From an uncultured Bacteroidales bacterium (GTDB lineage Bacteria > Bacteroidota > Bacteroidia > Bacteroidales > UBA932), in contig CAKUPC010000013.1 in the NCBI GenBank assembly GCA_934675095.1, positions 1 to 41,722 on the forward strand: a stretch of DNA of 41,722 nucleotides, given 5' to 3'. The notes below the pieces were generated by a model. It was not told the origin of the DNA. It saw only the letters and a list, made by a program, of their open reading frames with translations, and ran no database searches. Positions 7,690-15,856 of this stretch are shown piece by piece. Both the position numbers and the translations under genes were made by a program. The stretch's first letter is position 1, and every line of letters starts with the position of its first letter.

Positions 7690-10212
7690 TTACAGTCGGC
7701 CTGATTCCTCGAAGGAGCCGACATTGCGGCGCGGGGTGACGATGCGGCCGAAGCTGTAGGTGAAGCCGAGGGAGACGCCTCGGCCGGAGTAGAGGCTTAT
7801 CATCCTCATGGTCTCGACGTCGCCGTCCCTGAGGCTGAGATCCTGGCTCATGGACCTGAAGATGTCGTCAACCCTCAGCGTGAGGTTGGCGCGGCCGTCG
7901 AGGAACGACTTGCTCAGGGATGCGTTGAGCGACCACTTTCCCGCGACGGTGAAATAGCCGACTGCCATCGGAGTCATGCCCCAGCCGTCAATGCTGAACT
8001 TGAACTCCTTCGGAAGATAGAAGGTCGTCGAGGCGTAGCCGTTGAACGAATGCGATGAATTGCTGTAGTCCGCAAAGGCTGTCAGGTCCGGGTTCTGATA
8101 TGCCCTGAAAGCGCCGTATGAATAGTTGGCGTTGAGCGTAAGGGTCCACCATTTCGTTATGTTCTGCTCCGAAAGGGCGAGGGAGAGATACGCAAGCTGC
8201 TGCACGCCGGCGTTGCTGTAACGGTATTCCATTATACCGTGGGACTTGTCGTAAATCGGGACCTGCTGGTCAGTGTAGTTTTTCTGATGGCTGTAGCCGG
8301 CCGTGAGGGTCAGACGGCTGAAGAACACGGAGGAGAGCGTCAGGTTGTGCGAGTAGCTCGGCTTGAGCTCAGGGTCGCCGACCGTCCATGTGGTAGCGTT
8401 CACATAACCCCGGAACGGATTGAGCTGCCAGTACTTAGGACGGTTCAGGCGGTAGGAGTAGTTCAGCGACAGGATGGCCTTCTGCGACGGAGTCCAGTTC
8501 ATGAAGACATTCGGAAAAACATCAAAGTAGTTCCTGCCGCTGCGCCGGTTCTCCGACTTCCAGTCGCCTCGGGGGACGGTGTATTCGCCGCGAATGCCTG
8601 CCTGCGCGTTCAATTTGTCGGAGAAGGCCTTGGAGAGATTCGCGTAGAGGGCATATATCTGTTCGGAATATGTGAAGTCGTTGCGTGCAGAAAGTTCACC
8701 GACCTGTTCCTCGGGAGTCGCCGGGTCCCATTTGTAGGTGGCGTAGCGGTTGTCAGTCACCGACACGGCCGCCTTCGCTCCTGCCTCAACCCTTCCGGTG
8801 TTGTCCCAGAGGCTCTGCGAAAAATCGACTTTCAGCGACCAGATGTTGGCCCGGCGGAAAGTGGAGTCGTTCAGGCCGTCCCCGGGAAAAGGCTCAGCGG
8901 AACCGGAAGCAATCTGCTCGTCACGGTACTTCTGCGCATCGGCGGAAAGAGACGTGTAGAGATTGCGCTGGTAGTCCGAGCCGTCGCTGCGCGTGTGGTT
9001 GTAGTCGGCGTTCACGGTCAGTTCCTGCGAAAGGGACTCGTCAAACATGTGGGTGTAATTGAGGTTTGCCGAATACTGCCGCGTGTGATATGCCTCGAAA
9101 GTGCGGCTCGCGCGGCTCGTGTATGGCTCCGGATCATCATATTTCAGAAAATCGTCTATCGTCGCGACATTGGGGGATTTGTCGCCGCTTCTGTTAAGAT
9201 TGACCTTGACTATAGCGCCGAGAACATCGCTGTCCGAAATCCTTATGTCCTCGGAAAACATCATCTGATGACCCGCAAAGCGGTTCCTCGCCCCGTTGAC
9301 AATCCGCAGCAGCGACCCATATGAATCTCCGTAGCGCTTGTCCTCCGTGACATCGCTGAAGTTGGGATAGATGTAGCCGTTGTAGCTGAAGTTGGTGTTC
9401 GTGACGTCGCCCTTGTAGCCGAGACGCACGCTGCCGTCGCCAGTTCCGTGAACCTCAGGTTCCCACCTGAACTGCCCCGTGCCGCTGACCGAGCCGTTGA
9501 AGCCGTGCAGGAGCCCTCGTTTTGTCTTTATGTTGATGATTCCGCCCGCGCCTTCCGCGTCATACTTCGACGACGGGGCGGACATTACCTCTATCTTGTC
9601 TATTGCCGTTCCGGAAGAGCCCTTGAGGTAGGCCTGGAGTTCCTTTCCGGACATATTGGAAGGCTTGCCGTCAAGCCACACGGTGACGGACTTGCCGTTG
9701 AGCTGGACATTGCCGTCCTTGTCGAAGGTCACTCCCGGCGCGGCACGAAGCACGTCGGTGGCATTCCCGGTCTTTGCGGCGGCAAGTTCGGAGACATTCA
9801 TCACAATCTTGTCGAAGCGGTGTTCGAGCAGAGGGCGCTTGCCGACAACCTTCGCGCTCTGAAGCATCCGCGTGTCCGGAACAAGGCTCACGACCGGGAT
9901 TTCCCCTCCCGTCATTCCCTCCAGCGACACCGAGGCGTCCTTATAGCCAACGAGCGAGAACTCCACCCGGCAGCCACCGGCAGAGGGGGCTGTCAGCACA
10001 TAGACGCCGGCAGAGTCGGTTGTCGCAGCCGCCACGAGAGCCTCTGCGCTGTCCCGCAGCGCCACGGTCACAAACTCAAGGCCGCGTCCGCTCTCAGAAT
10101 CAGCGACCCTTCCTGTAAGCCTCCTGTCATCAGAACCACGCTGCGGCGCCGCATAAGCCAGCGTCCCCGCAGCCACCATCAACATCAATACTAAACCAAA
10201 TTTTTGTTTCAT
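7690..10212 (-). CDS. TonB-dependent receptor-like outer membrane protein
   Basis: This 840-residue outer membrane protein starts with a cleavable signal peptide (cut near AYAAPQ). A carboxypeptidase-regulatory-like beta domain follows (about 28-110; begins LTGRVADSESG). Next is a TonB plug domain (about 120-230; NATDVLRAAPGVTFDKDG and SAPSSKYDAEGAGGIINIKT), then a large C-terminal beta barrel of the OMP_b-brl_3 type. Such proteins import or bind unknown ligands at the cell surface using TonB. It is not a SusC, because the size is smaller and no susD is adjacent. It has its own promoter candidate at 10246-10276 and is separated from the upstream SGNH hydrolase gene by a repeat element. Confidence 0.88.
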   Translation of the reverse strand: MKQKFGLVLMLMVAAGTLAYAAPQRGSDDRRLTGRVADSESGRGLEFVTVALRDSAEALVAAATTDSAGVYVLTAPSAGGCRVEFSLVGYKDASVSLEGMTGGEIPVVSLVPDTRMLQSAKVVGKRPLLEHRFDKIVMNVSELAAAKTGNATDVLRAAPGVTFDKDGNVQLNGKSVTVWLDGKPSNMSGKELQAYLKGSSGTAIDKIEVMSAPSSKYDAEGAGGIINIKTKRGLLHGFNGSVSGTGQFRWEPEVHGTGDGSVRLGYKGDVTNTNFSYNGYIYPNFSDVTEDKRYGDSYGSLLRIVNGARNRFAGHQMMFSEDIRISDSDVLGAIVKVNLNRSGDKSPNVATIDDFLKYDDPEPYTSRASRTFEAYHTRQYSANLNYTHMFDESLSQELTVNADYNHTRSDGSDYQRNLYTSLSADAQKYRDEQIASGSAEPFPGDGLNDSTFRRANIWSLKVDFSQSLWDNTGRVEAGAKAAVSVTDNRYATYKWDPATPEEQVGELSARNDFTYSEQIYALYANLSKAFSDKLNAQAGIRGEYTVPRGDWKSENRRSGRNYFDVFPNVFMNWTPSQKAILSLNYSYRLNRPKYWQLNPFRGYVNATTWTVGDPELKPSYSHNLTLSSVFFSRLTLTAGYSHQKNYTDQQVPIYDKSHGIMEYRYSNAGVQQLAYLSLALSEQNITKWWTLTLNANYSYGAFRAYQNPDLTAFADYSNSSHSFNGYASTTFYLPKEFKFSIDGWGMTPMAVGYFTVAGKWSLNASLSKSFLDGRANLTLRVDDIFRSMSQDLSLRDGDVETMRMISLYSGRGVSLGFTYSFGRIVTPRRNVGSFEESGRL

Positions 10213-10245
10213 ATTTTAATATGCCTAATTTTTTCACTTACTTGA

Positions 10246-10276
10246 CAAGGGTAGTGCAACAAGCCTGAGAAAACAA
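10246..10276 (-). promoter_or_regulatory. Candidate promoter of the TonB-dependent receptor
   Basis: On the minus strand TTG (10276-10274) is followed after 20 bases by TACCCTTG (10253-10246), one mismatch from TAnnTTTG. It lies about 35 bp before the start codon. Confidence 0.5.
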
Positions 10277-10287
10277 GGTTTTATAGT

Positions 10288-10436
10288 AAAGGCGTTTGAA
10301 CGCCGTGCGCAGAACAACGAAGCAAGAGCCCTGTGCGATAGTGTGCACGGAGCACCACTTCCCCTGCGAGGGGACGGGAGGGGTCAATTCGATGGTGAGG
10401 ATTTTGGCAAACCGTGCAACGCAGCAGACCGCCTTT
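10288..10436 (-). repeat. Intergenic repeat element, copy 1
   Basis: The stretch between the SGNH hydrolase stop and the receptor promoter is bounded by AAAGGCG (10288-10294) and CGCCTTT (10430-10436), which are inverted. On the minus strand it carries the motif GCGGTCTGCTGCGTTGCAC (10432-10414), shared with elements at 32237 and 34446. It also holds a hairpin, GGCGTT-TG-AACGCC, at 10291-10304, followed on the minus strand by a short T-rich run. It may therefore double as a weak terminator. No ORF in it looks real. Confidence 0.6.
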
Positions 10437-11533
10437 TATTTGCCCCGTATTCCGTACTTAGACAATATCTTTGCAATGGGCTCGGCAACCGACTCCGCCC
10501 AGAGCTGATACCCGTAGTCCCCCGGATGCGTTCCGTCAACGGAAGTCTCGTGGTTCGGGGCGCTCGCGTTGGTAGTCTCCACATAATAGACATTCTTGTA
10601 GCGGCGGCAGGCCTCGCGCATCATCTGCTTCGCCATCTCCATCTTCTTGTACTCGTTCTCGTCAACGATGTCGTTGAAGTTGCGCTTCTCGCGGTAAATC
10701 GTCTTCTGGAAAATGAGCGGAGCGTCAGGATGCTTAGCCTGAATTATCTCAATGAACTTGAAGAGACGGTCGTGAATCATCTCCGGAGAAGGGTTCGAGA
10801 AGGCGTCGAACACAAAAGCATCCACATCGGCGTCGGCGAGAGCCTGCGCGAAATAGGTCTGGAGCTTACTGTTGCCCGAGCACCCGAGACTGAGGAACTG
10901 GAGTCCTGTCATGCGCGAGAGCTGTGCCGGATAGGCCATTCCAGGGCGCGAGGTACTGATTCCGTGAGTGTAGCTGGAGCCGAAGATTGCGATGCGATGG
11001 CGGAACGGATTCTCGGACGGGCGGATTTTATAGCCCTGCTCAACACCGATTCTCAAATCGTTCAGGGAACTGATGAGCGGGAGATAGAGCAGGCACTTAA
11101 TCTTACCCTTTGAACAGTTGTCAAGCAGAACCTTGACCTCGCCGCTCTTCCCAGCCGGAGAGGCGGCCGCCCACTTCCAGTCCTTGCCGTCCTTGACATA
11201 GAGGTCAAATCCGCAGCGTGAAATAGGTCCTGTAGTGCCCTCGCCTGAGATTGTGCCATAGGTCGGGCATACTGAAATCGCCGGCGAGTCAGTCTCGAAC
11301 GCGACCGCGATTCCTGAGCTCATGGTCACCTGACGAAGCTCGGACTTGGTGAATCCCTTGTGATAGACCGTCGTGTCCAAGCGATGATACGGGTTCGGGG
11401 TGTCAGGGAAAAGTTTGCCGACAAGCGTAAGGTCCTTAGCCTCGACGAAATCCCAATCCCTTGCGGAAAGACTGATGGAGAATGAAAGGCTCAAGACGAG
11501 AGCCACGATGATGATGTAGAGATTCTTTTTCAT
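10436..11533 (-). CDS. Secreted SGNH/GDSL-type hydrolase
   Basis: The 365-residue protein has a signal peptide (residues 1 to about 24). An N-terminal beta domain (about 30-175) resembles the extra domain found in Bacteroidota SGNH hydrolases. The catalytic domain from about 180 carries block I as GSSYTHG (185-191, nucleophile probably Ser187), a block II LGCSGNSKL, a block III-like DAFSNP, and the DGTH dyad (Asp333, His336). Such enzymes are esterases, often deacetylating or deacylating glycans; the substrate here is unknown. It follows the flippase-like gene by 37 bp on the same strand, so the two may be cotranscribed. Confidence 0.85.
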   Translation of the reverse strand: MKKNLYIIIVALVLSLSFSISLSARDWDFVEAKDLTLVGKLFPDTPNPYHRLDTTVYHKGFTKSELRQVTMSSGIAVAFETDSPAISVCPTYGTISGEGTTGPISRCGFDLYVKDGKDWKWAAASPAGKSGEVKVLLDNCSKGKIKCLLYLPLISSLNDLRIGVEQGYKIRPSENPFRHRIAIFGSSYTHGISTSRPGMAYPAQLSRMTGLQFLSLGCSGNSKLQTYFAQALADADVDAFVFDAFSNPSPEMIHDRLFKFIEIIQAKHPDAPLIFQKTIYREKRNFNDIVDENEYKKMEMAKQMMREACRRYKNVYYVETTNASAPNHETSVDGTHPGDYGYQLWAESVAEPIAKILSKYGIRGK

Positions 11534-11570
11534 AATTATATGGTATATATTTAATTATCAACAATTTTCG

Positions 11571-12572
11571 TCATTTTCTCAAGGTTTCGGAAACATAAGA
11601 CGCTAATCCGGTGACGGCCATCATAACGGACTGTGATTCGTGGGATATGGTGGCGAATATGATTCCCAGCTCAAACGGAAGGTCATAGACGGTACTCAGC
11701 GCGAGGGCGACGATATAGTGGAACGCGCCGAATCCTCCCGGCACCGGGACGACCCACCCGAGACTGCCGGCGAGCATGAGAAATAGGGCATCCACGGCAG
11801 AAAGGGAGTCCAGCAGCGGAACCGCGCGGAGGGACGTGTAGCTCATAAGGAAATACATGACCCAAATCAGAACCGTATAGCCCAGGAACTTCCACCAGTC
11901 CTTCATTCTGAAGCAGCTCACCACCCCGTCACAAATACCCCGGCAGAAGCCCCATAGTTTTGCGGCGAAGGCGTTTCTGTGTCTGTAATATATTATCAGA
12001 AAGACCATTGCGGCAAGAACCAGAACCGCAGCCGCAACAATCCACCACAAGCTGAAATTGACGCTCCGGGAAAGCGGAATCCACATCCTGTCGAGGAAAA
12101 ATGCGCCGAAATCTGCCCACTTGAACACAAGAAACACAATGAGTATCAGCAACATGACTATCATGTCAAAACTCCTCTCCGTGACGACGGTCCCCAGAAC
12201 CCTGTCATACGACGCCTTCCCGTCCTTCGAATCCTTGGACACGACGCCGCAGCGCACGAACTCCCCTATTCTCGGGAACACGAAATTGGCGAGGTAGCCG
12301 ATGTTCACGGCATTGAATGTCGTGAGATGCCCCGTCCGCTCATCGACGGGCAGCAGGATTTCGCGCCATCTCTCGCTCCTGAACCAGTTTGAGAGAACGC
12401 CGACGATTATGCTCGCGCCGACCCACCACCAGCGGCAGCCGGAAAGGCTCTCGACAAATTCGCCCCAGTTCACTTTCCTGAAACAGAAATACATAAGCAC
12501 TGCCGCCACGGAAAGCGACAGCAGGTATTTTATCATGTTTTTCAGTTTCGACGACATATCGGCAAGTTTCAT
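11571..12572 (-). CDS. Flippase-like / LPG synthase TM domain membrane protein
   Basis: This is a polytopic inner membrane protein of about 334 residues with roughly eight hydrophobic segments. It belongs to the family annotated as lysylphosphatidylglycerol synthase transmembrane region (UPF0104, AglD/YbhN-like). The N-terminal KYLLSLSVAAVLMYFCFRKVNW and the conserved FNAVNIGYLANFVFPRIGE segment are characteristic, as is VVPVPGGFGAFHY near the C-terminus. It lacks the soluble lysyltransferase domain of true MprF, so aminoacylation is not implied. The start is uncertain: the open frame begins at 12614, but the ATG at 12572 (or 12557, MSSKLKN) fits the family better. A TAACTTTG promoter box lies upstream at 12656-12663. 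Confidence 0.8.
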   Translation of the reverse strand: MKLADMSSKLKNMIKYLLSLSVAAVLMYFCFRKVNWGEFVESLSGCRWWWVGASIIVGVLSNWFRSERWREILLPVDERTGHLTTFNAVNIGYLANFVFPRIGEFVRCGVVSKDSKDGKASYDRVLGTVVTERSFDMIVMLLILIVFLVFKWADFGAFFLDRMWIPLSRSVNFSLWWIVAAAVLVLAAMVFLIIYYRHRNAFAAKLWGFCRGICDGVVSCFRMKDWWKFLGYTVLIWVMYFLMSYTSLRAVPLLDSLSAVDALFLMLAGSLGWVVPVPGGFGAFHYIVALALSTVYDLPFELGIIFATISHESQSVMMAVTGLASYVSETLRK

Positions 12573-12651
12573 CATATTTCCGTCATTCCGACACTTCGAT
12601 TTATGACGCAGCATTTTTCTGATACATCATTGATGCCATAGATGACGGAAG

Positions 12652-12686
12652 CGACAAAGTTACCGATTTTTTCGCTATCTTTGTCG
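12652..12686. promoter_or_regulatory. Face-to-face divergent promoters with an inverted repeat
   Basis: A perfect 8-bp inverted repeat, CGACAAAG (12652-12659) and CTTTGTCG (12679-12686), embeds two outward promoters. TATCTTTG (12676-12683) drives the kinase gene on the plus strand, and TAACTTTG (12663-12656) drives the flippase-like gene on the minus strand. Both match TAnnTTTG. Neither has a perfect TTG at the standard distance. Confidence 0.65.
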
Positions 12687-12743
12687 TTTGTTAACATCAA
12701 AAACACTCGAATTGGTTGTGTATTTTTGAAATATACGAAATAT

Positions 12744-13754
12744 ATGAAATCTATCCTCGGCATAGGAAATGCCCTCACAGACATTCTCGCGGTTCTTCCG
12801 GACGACTCGTTCCTCAACGAATATCACATTCCGCGCGGAAGCATGCAGCACGTCGATAAGGAAACCGGAGACCGTATCCTGAAGAGACTCAAGCCATTGG
12901 GAGTTCAGTATGTGGCCGGAGGCTCAGCCGCTAACACGATTACGGGCACGGCAATCTTCGGAATGCGCTCGGCATTCATCGGCAAAATCGGCGACGACGA
13001 CCTCGGACATCTTTTCAAGAGCGACCAGGAACAGTACGGAATCAAGTCCATTCTTCTCAAGGGCAAGAACCCGTCGGGAAGGGCGATGGTGCTGATTACT
13101 GCGCCGAACGCGGAGAGAACCTTCGCGGACTATATGGGAGCGGCGCTGGAGCTTGTGCCGGAGGATTTGAAGCCGGAGTATTTCAAGGGATACGACTATT
13201 TCCACATAGAGGGCTATCTCGTGCAGAATCAGGCTCTTATCCGCAAGGCGGTGGAGATGGCGAAGGAGGCCGGCTGCATAATTTCCATAGACATGGCATC
13301 GTACAATGTCGTCGAGTCTAACGAGGCGTTCCTGCACGACATCGTGGAGAATTATGTTGACATCGTGTTCGCGAACGAGACGGAGGCCAAGGCCTTCACG
13401 AAACTGGAGCCGCGCGAGGCCCTGGACGAAATAGCGTCGCACGGAAAGACGGCCGTCGTGAAAATCGGGAAGAACGGCTCGATGGTGAAGAAAGGCAATG
13501 ACTATCACTACATTGAGGCATGGCCTGCCGATCCTATTGACGCCACCGGGGCGGGCGACACATACGCTGCTGGCTTCCTCTACGCCCACTCGCTCGGGAT
13601 GCCTCTCAGGGTCTGCGGAGAAATAGGTTCAATCATCGCGGCGAAGGTGGTCGAGGTCATAGGGACGAAGATTGACATCCCGAGGTGGAAGGCGGCGAAG
13701 AAGGAAATCAAGGCGCTGATTGCCGAGACGCGCTCGACGATGAAGATACAGTAG
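12744..13754 (+). CDS. PfkB family kinase (adenosine kinase-like)
   Basis: This cytoplasmic ribokinase/PfkB-fold kinase has 336 residues. The N-terminal sugar-binding AGGSAANT (58-65) and the C-terminal DATGAGDTYAAGF are intact, with the GAGD anion hole at 269-272 and catalytic base Asp272. Overall sequence resembles the adenosine kinase-like proteins found throughout Bacteroidota, but nucleoside versus sugar specificity cannot be settled by motif. The start is the ATG before KSILGIGNALTD; the open frame extends upstream to 12642, but that part lies in the promoter region. It is followed by a 172-bp palindrome. Confidence 0.9.
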   Translation: MKSILGIGNALTDILAVLPDDSFLNEYHIPRGSMQHVDKETGDRILKRLKPLGVQYVAGGSAANTITGTAIFGMRSAFIGKIGDDDLGHLFKSDQEQYGIKSILLKGKNPSGRAMVLITAPNAERTFADYMGAALELVPEDLKPEYFKGYDYFHIEGYLVQNQALIRKAVEMAKEAGCIISIDMASYNVVESNEAFLHDIVENYVDIVFANETEAKAFTKLEPREALDEIASHGKTAVVKIGKNGSMVKKGNDYHYIEAWPADPIDATGAGDTYAAGFLYAHSLGMPLRVCGEIGSIIAAKVVEVIGTKIDIPRWKAAKKEIKALIAETRSTMKIQ

Positions 13755-13764
13755 GCGGAACACT

Positions 13765-13936
13765 CGGTTAAGTAATCGTAAAAAAAATAACTTGAACAAT
13801 TTGTATATCTTTATGGTCTATATTTATTTTCTCATCAGTCGTGTACATCCAGTACACTCCTTCTTCCAAAAGAAATCTATCCTCATAAATCTGACACAAA
13901 TTTAGTTCAACTTATTTTTTAACGCTTACTAAACGG
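13765..13936. repeat. 172-bp imperfect palindrome
   Basis: The whole gap between the kinase stop and the next start codon is one long imperfect inverted repeat. The outer arms begin at 13765 and 13936 and align over about 33 bp with few mismatches. They include 13782-13797 against 13905-13920, where 15 of 16 bases pair. AATTTGT (13798-13804) then pairs with ACAAATT (13896-13902), followed by weaker pairing of AT-rich arms. The centre is a perfect hairpin, GTGTAC-ATCCA-GTACAC, at 13841-13857. It could be a decayed MITE-like element, a bidirectional terminator or a cruciform regulator. Confidence 0.75.
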
Positions 13937-13942
13937 AAGAAT

Positions 13943-14494
13943 ATGGGATTCGTCACAAATCTTGCCGTCAGGCACCAGCTGAAAAAGTACGGTTTCAGGG
14001 GAGAGCACGCCTTCGTCCCGCTCACACGCGTGAAGCAGGCTGTTGTCCTGTTCGATGTGGAGGATGTGGAATTTGATGAGTGCCAGAGGATTGCGACGGA
14101 GTACTTCGCGTCACGCGGGATTGAGATGAAGCCGTTTTTTCTGGATATGGGAAAGCACGACAAGGACGAGATTATAGTCACGGGAGTGAAAACCACGATT
14201 CTCAAGAGGAATCTGGCCTTCTGCGGGACTCTGCCGGCGGAAATCGTCGAGGAGCTGAAGGCCTCACCCGCAGAACTGTACATCTGCCTCGCCGACAGGG
14301 ACTGCCCGGCCGTGCGCTGCTTTTCGGGGATTGTTCCGGCCAGGTTCTGCATAGGCAGGCGCGACTACGAAGGGGCTCCTTTCGGAATGACTTTCACGAC
14401 TCCGGCTCAGGCAGACAGCATTCAGGTAAATTTCCATGACAGCGCAAAGTGCCTCAGTAGCATTCTTGAGTACCTGCCGATGGTTGTGGGATGA
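13943..14494 (+). CDS. DUF6913-like protein of Bacteroidota
   Basis: This is a 183-residue soluble protein with no signal peptide or membrane segment. The layout (short basic N-terminal helix, then VVLFDVEDVEFDECQRIATEYFASRGIE and a C-terminal AKCLSSILEYL) resembles the uncharacterised Bacteroidota family DUF6913. I recognise no catalytic motif. It lies directly downstream of the 172-bp palindrome and 66 bp before the DUF368 gene on the same strand, so it may be cotranscribed with it. Confidence 0.6.
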   Translation: MGFVTNLAVRHQLKKYGFRGEHAFVPLTRVKQAVVLFDVEDVEFDECQRIATEYFASRGIEMKPFFLDMGKHDKDEIIVTGVKTTILKRNLAFCGTLPAEIVEELKASPAELYICLADRDCPAVRCFSGIVPARFCIGRRDYEGAPFGMTFTTPAQADSIQVNFHDSAKCLSSILEYLPMVVG

Positions 14495-14560
14495 CAGCGC
14501 GGGGATCGTCCGTCACGGAGAAGGCAGTCCCGATGAAAACAAATGACAAATAGAGGGAAT

Positions 14561-15565
14561 ATGAAGCTTGACTTGAAGAAATATGCTCTCGTGACGCTCA
14601 AGGGCATAGGAATGGGCGCGGCTGACGTGATTCCGGGAGTAAGCGGAGGCACGATAGCCTTCATGACCGGAATTTACGGGGAACTCGTCGATTCGATACA
14701 CAATTTTGACAGGACGGCGTTCCGGTTGTTTTTCTCCGGCAAGTTCCGCGAGTTCTGGAAGCACATTAACGGGACTTTTCTGGTTTCGCTGATGCTCGGT
14801 ATCCTCATCAGCATTTTTTCGCTCGCCAAACTTATGACTTATCTGCTTGAGAATCATCCCGTTCAGACATGGGCATTCTTTTTCGGGCTCATCATTGCCT
14901 CGTCGGCGTTCATCCTGCGCGGAATCTCGGGCTGGAAGTTCAGGGATGTCCTGCTTACCGTTTTCGGAGTCGGTCTCGGAGCCGTTGTCTGCACCCTCAC
15001 CCCGACTGAAACTCCTGACGGACTGTGGTTTGTGTTCCTCTGCGGAGCCATAGCCATCTGCGCGATGATTCTTCCCGGAATTTCCGGCAGCTTCATCCTC
15101 GTGATTCTCGGAAAATATGACTTTGTGCTCGGGGCCGTCGCCGGACTGACATCATTTTCCCGCGCGGAAGAGGTCACGGCTGGTCTTGCCACCGGGCCGA
15201 TGAACTGGTGGCACTGCCTCGGGGTCATCTGCCTCTTCGCTGCCGGGGCCGCCATCGGAATCGTGGCGTTCTCCAAGTTCCTCCACTGGCTGCTCGCCCG
15301 CTGGAACCGCGAGACCACGCTTGTGCTCGCCGGCTTCATAATCGGCTCGCTGATTAAGGTCTGGCCATGGCACGGCGCCGCCGGCTTCCCTGTCATCCCG
15401 GGACTTGCCTCCTCAGACGGCACCGTGGCCGTTCCGCTCGCGGAAGCGCACATCGCGGGAGCCGTCATCTTCGCGCTTCTCGGCCTCGCTCTGGTTTTCG
15501 GAATCGAGCTTGCGGGCAAGGCCATCGCGAAAAAACGGAAAGACAAGACAGTCTCAGCCGAATGA
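14561..15565 (+). CDS. DUF368 (PopT-type) polyprenyl-phosphate transporter
   Basis: This polytopic inner membrane protein of 334 residues carries the DUF368 signature GMGAADVIPGVSGGTIAFMTGIY at its N-terminus and the internal duplicate MILPGISGSFILVILGKY. The family is known to recycle undecaprenyl phosphate across the cytoplasmic membrane (PopT), supporting cell-wall and O-antigen synthesis. About eight hydrophobic segments are visible. The start is the ATG before KLDLKKYALV; an upstream ATG at 14543 adds only six residues. No promoter-like box is seen in the 66-bp gap before it. Confidence 0.9.
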   Translation: MKLDLKKYALVTLKGIGMGAADVIPGVSGGTIAFMTGIYGELVDSIHNFDRTAFRLFFSGKFREFWKHINGTFLVSLMLGILISIFSLAKLMTYLLENHPVQTWAFFFGLIIASSAFILRGISGWKFRDVLLTVFGVGLGAVVCTLTPTETPDGLWFVFLCGAIAICAMILPGISGSFILVILGKYDFVLGAVAGLTSFSRAEEVTAGLATGPMNWWHCLGVICLFAAGAAIGIVAFSKFLHWLLARWNRETTLVLAGFIIGSLIKVWPWHGAAGFPVIPGLASSDGTVAVPLAEAHIAGAVIFALLGLALVFGIELAGKAIAKKRKDKTVSAE

Positions 15566-15625
15566 TGTCACTCGGAATAAAGGCTTTTTACACAGGCTTT
15601 CGTCAAAATAGAGGAAAAAATAGTG

Positions 15626-15655
15626 TTGCAGTTTCTGAAAAATTGCCTACCTTTG
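15626..15655 (+). promoter_or_regulatory. Consensus promoter of tRNA-Arg
   Basis: TTG (15626-15628), 19 bases, then TACCTTTG (15648-15655) is an exact match to the Bacteroidota housekeeping promoter consensus. Transcription should begin near 15662, about 40 bases before the tRNA. Confidence 0.85.
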
Positions 15656-15664
15656 CACTCCCTT

Positions 15665-15695
15665 GGGCGCGCAACCGCGTCAGCGCGGTCTGCCC
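15665..15695 (+). other. Leader hairpin upstream of tRNA-Arg
   Basis: Between the predicted transcription start and the tRNA, GGGC (15665-15668) and ACCGCG (15674-15679) pair with CGCGGT (15684-15689) and GCCC (15692-15695) around a TCAG loop. The result is a stable GC-rich stem in the precursor leader. Confidence 0.6.
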
Positions 15696-15703
15696 ATGAG
15701 GAC

Positions 15704-15777
15704 GGTCCGGTAGCTCAGTTGGATAGAGCAACAGCCTTCTAAGCTGTGGGTCTTGGGTTCGAATCCCAACCGGATCA
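15704..15777 (+). tRNA. tRNA-Arg (anticodon UCU)
   Basis: The 74-base sequence folds as a standard cloverleaf. The acceptor stem GGTCCGG pairs with CCGGATC (one G-U), and the D-arm TAGCTCAGTTGGATAGAGCA is canonical. The anticodon stem ACAGC/GCTGT encloses the loop CTTCTAA with anticodon TCT. The T-arm loop is TTCGAAT, and A is the discriminator base. The CCA end is not encoded. Confidence 0.97.
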
Positions 15778-15824
15778 CAAACCATACTGATTTTCAGCAA
15801 ATTACAAATACGGAGACCCAAAGA

Positions 15825-15856
15825 GGGGCTGGAGCGGGGGCTTCAGTCCTTTTTTA
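15825..15856 (+). terminator. Intrinsic terminator after tRNA-Arg
   Basis: GGGGCTGGAGC (15825-15835) pairs with GCTTCAGTCCT (15840-15850), with some G-U pairs, around a GGGG loop. A T-run (15850-15855) follows. It overlaps the last codon of the convergent permease gene. Confidence 0.7.

Noticed and set aside
8239..9324. A 361-codon plus-strand frame over the TonB-dependent receptor
   Set aside because: The receptor frame contains plug and barrel features throughout; the plus-strand product resembles nothing known to me.
15664..15710. A fourth copy of the GCGG-TCTGC intergenic repeat before tRNA-Arg
   Set aside because: Only GCGGTCTGCC and a nearby GGACGG match, and the bases are explained by the tRNA leader hairpin; similarity is probably chance.
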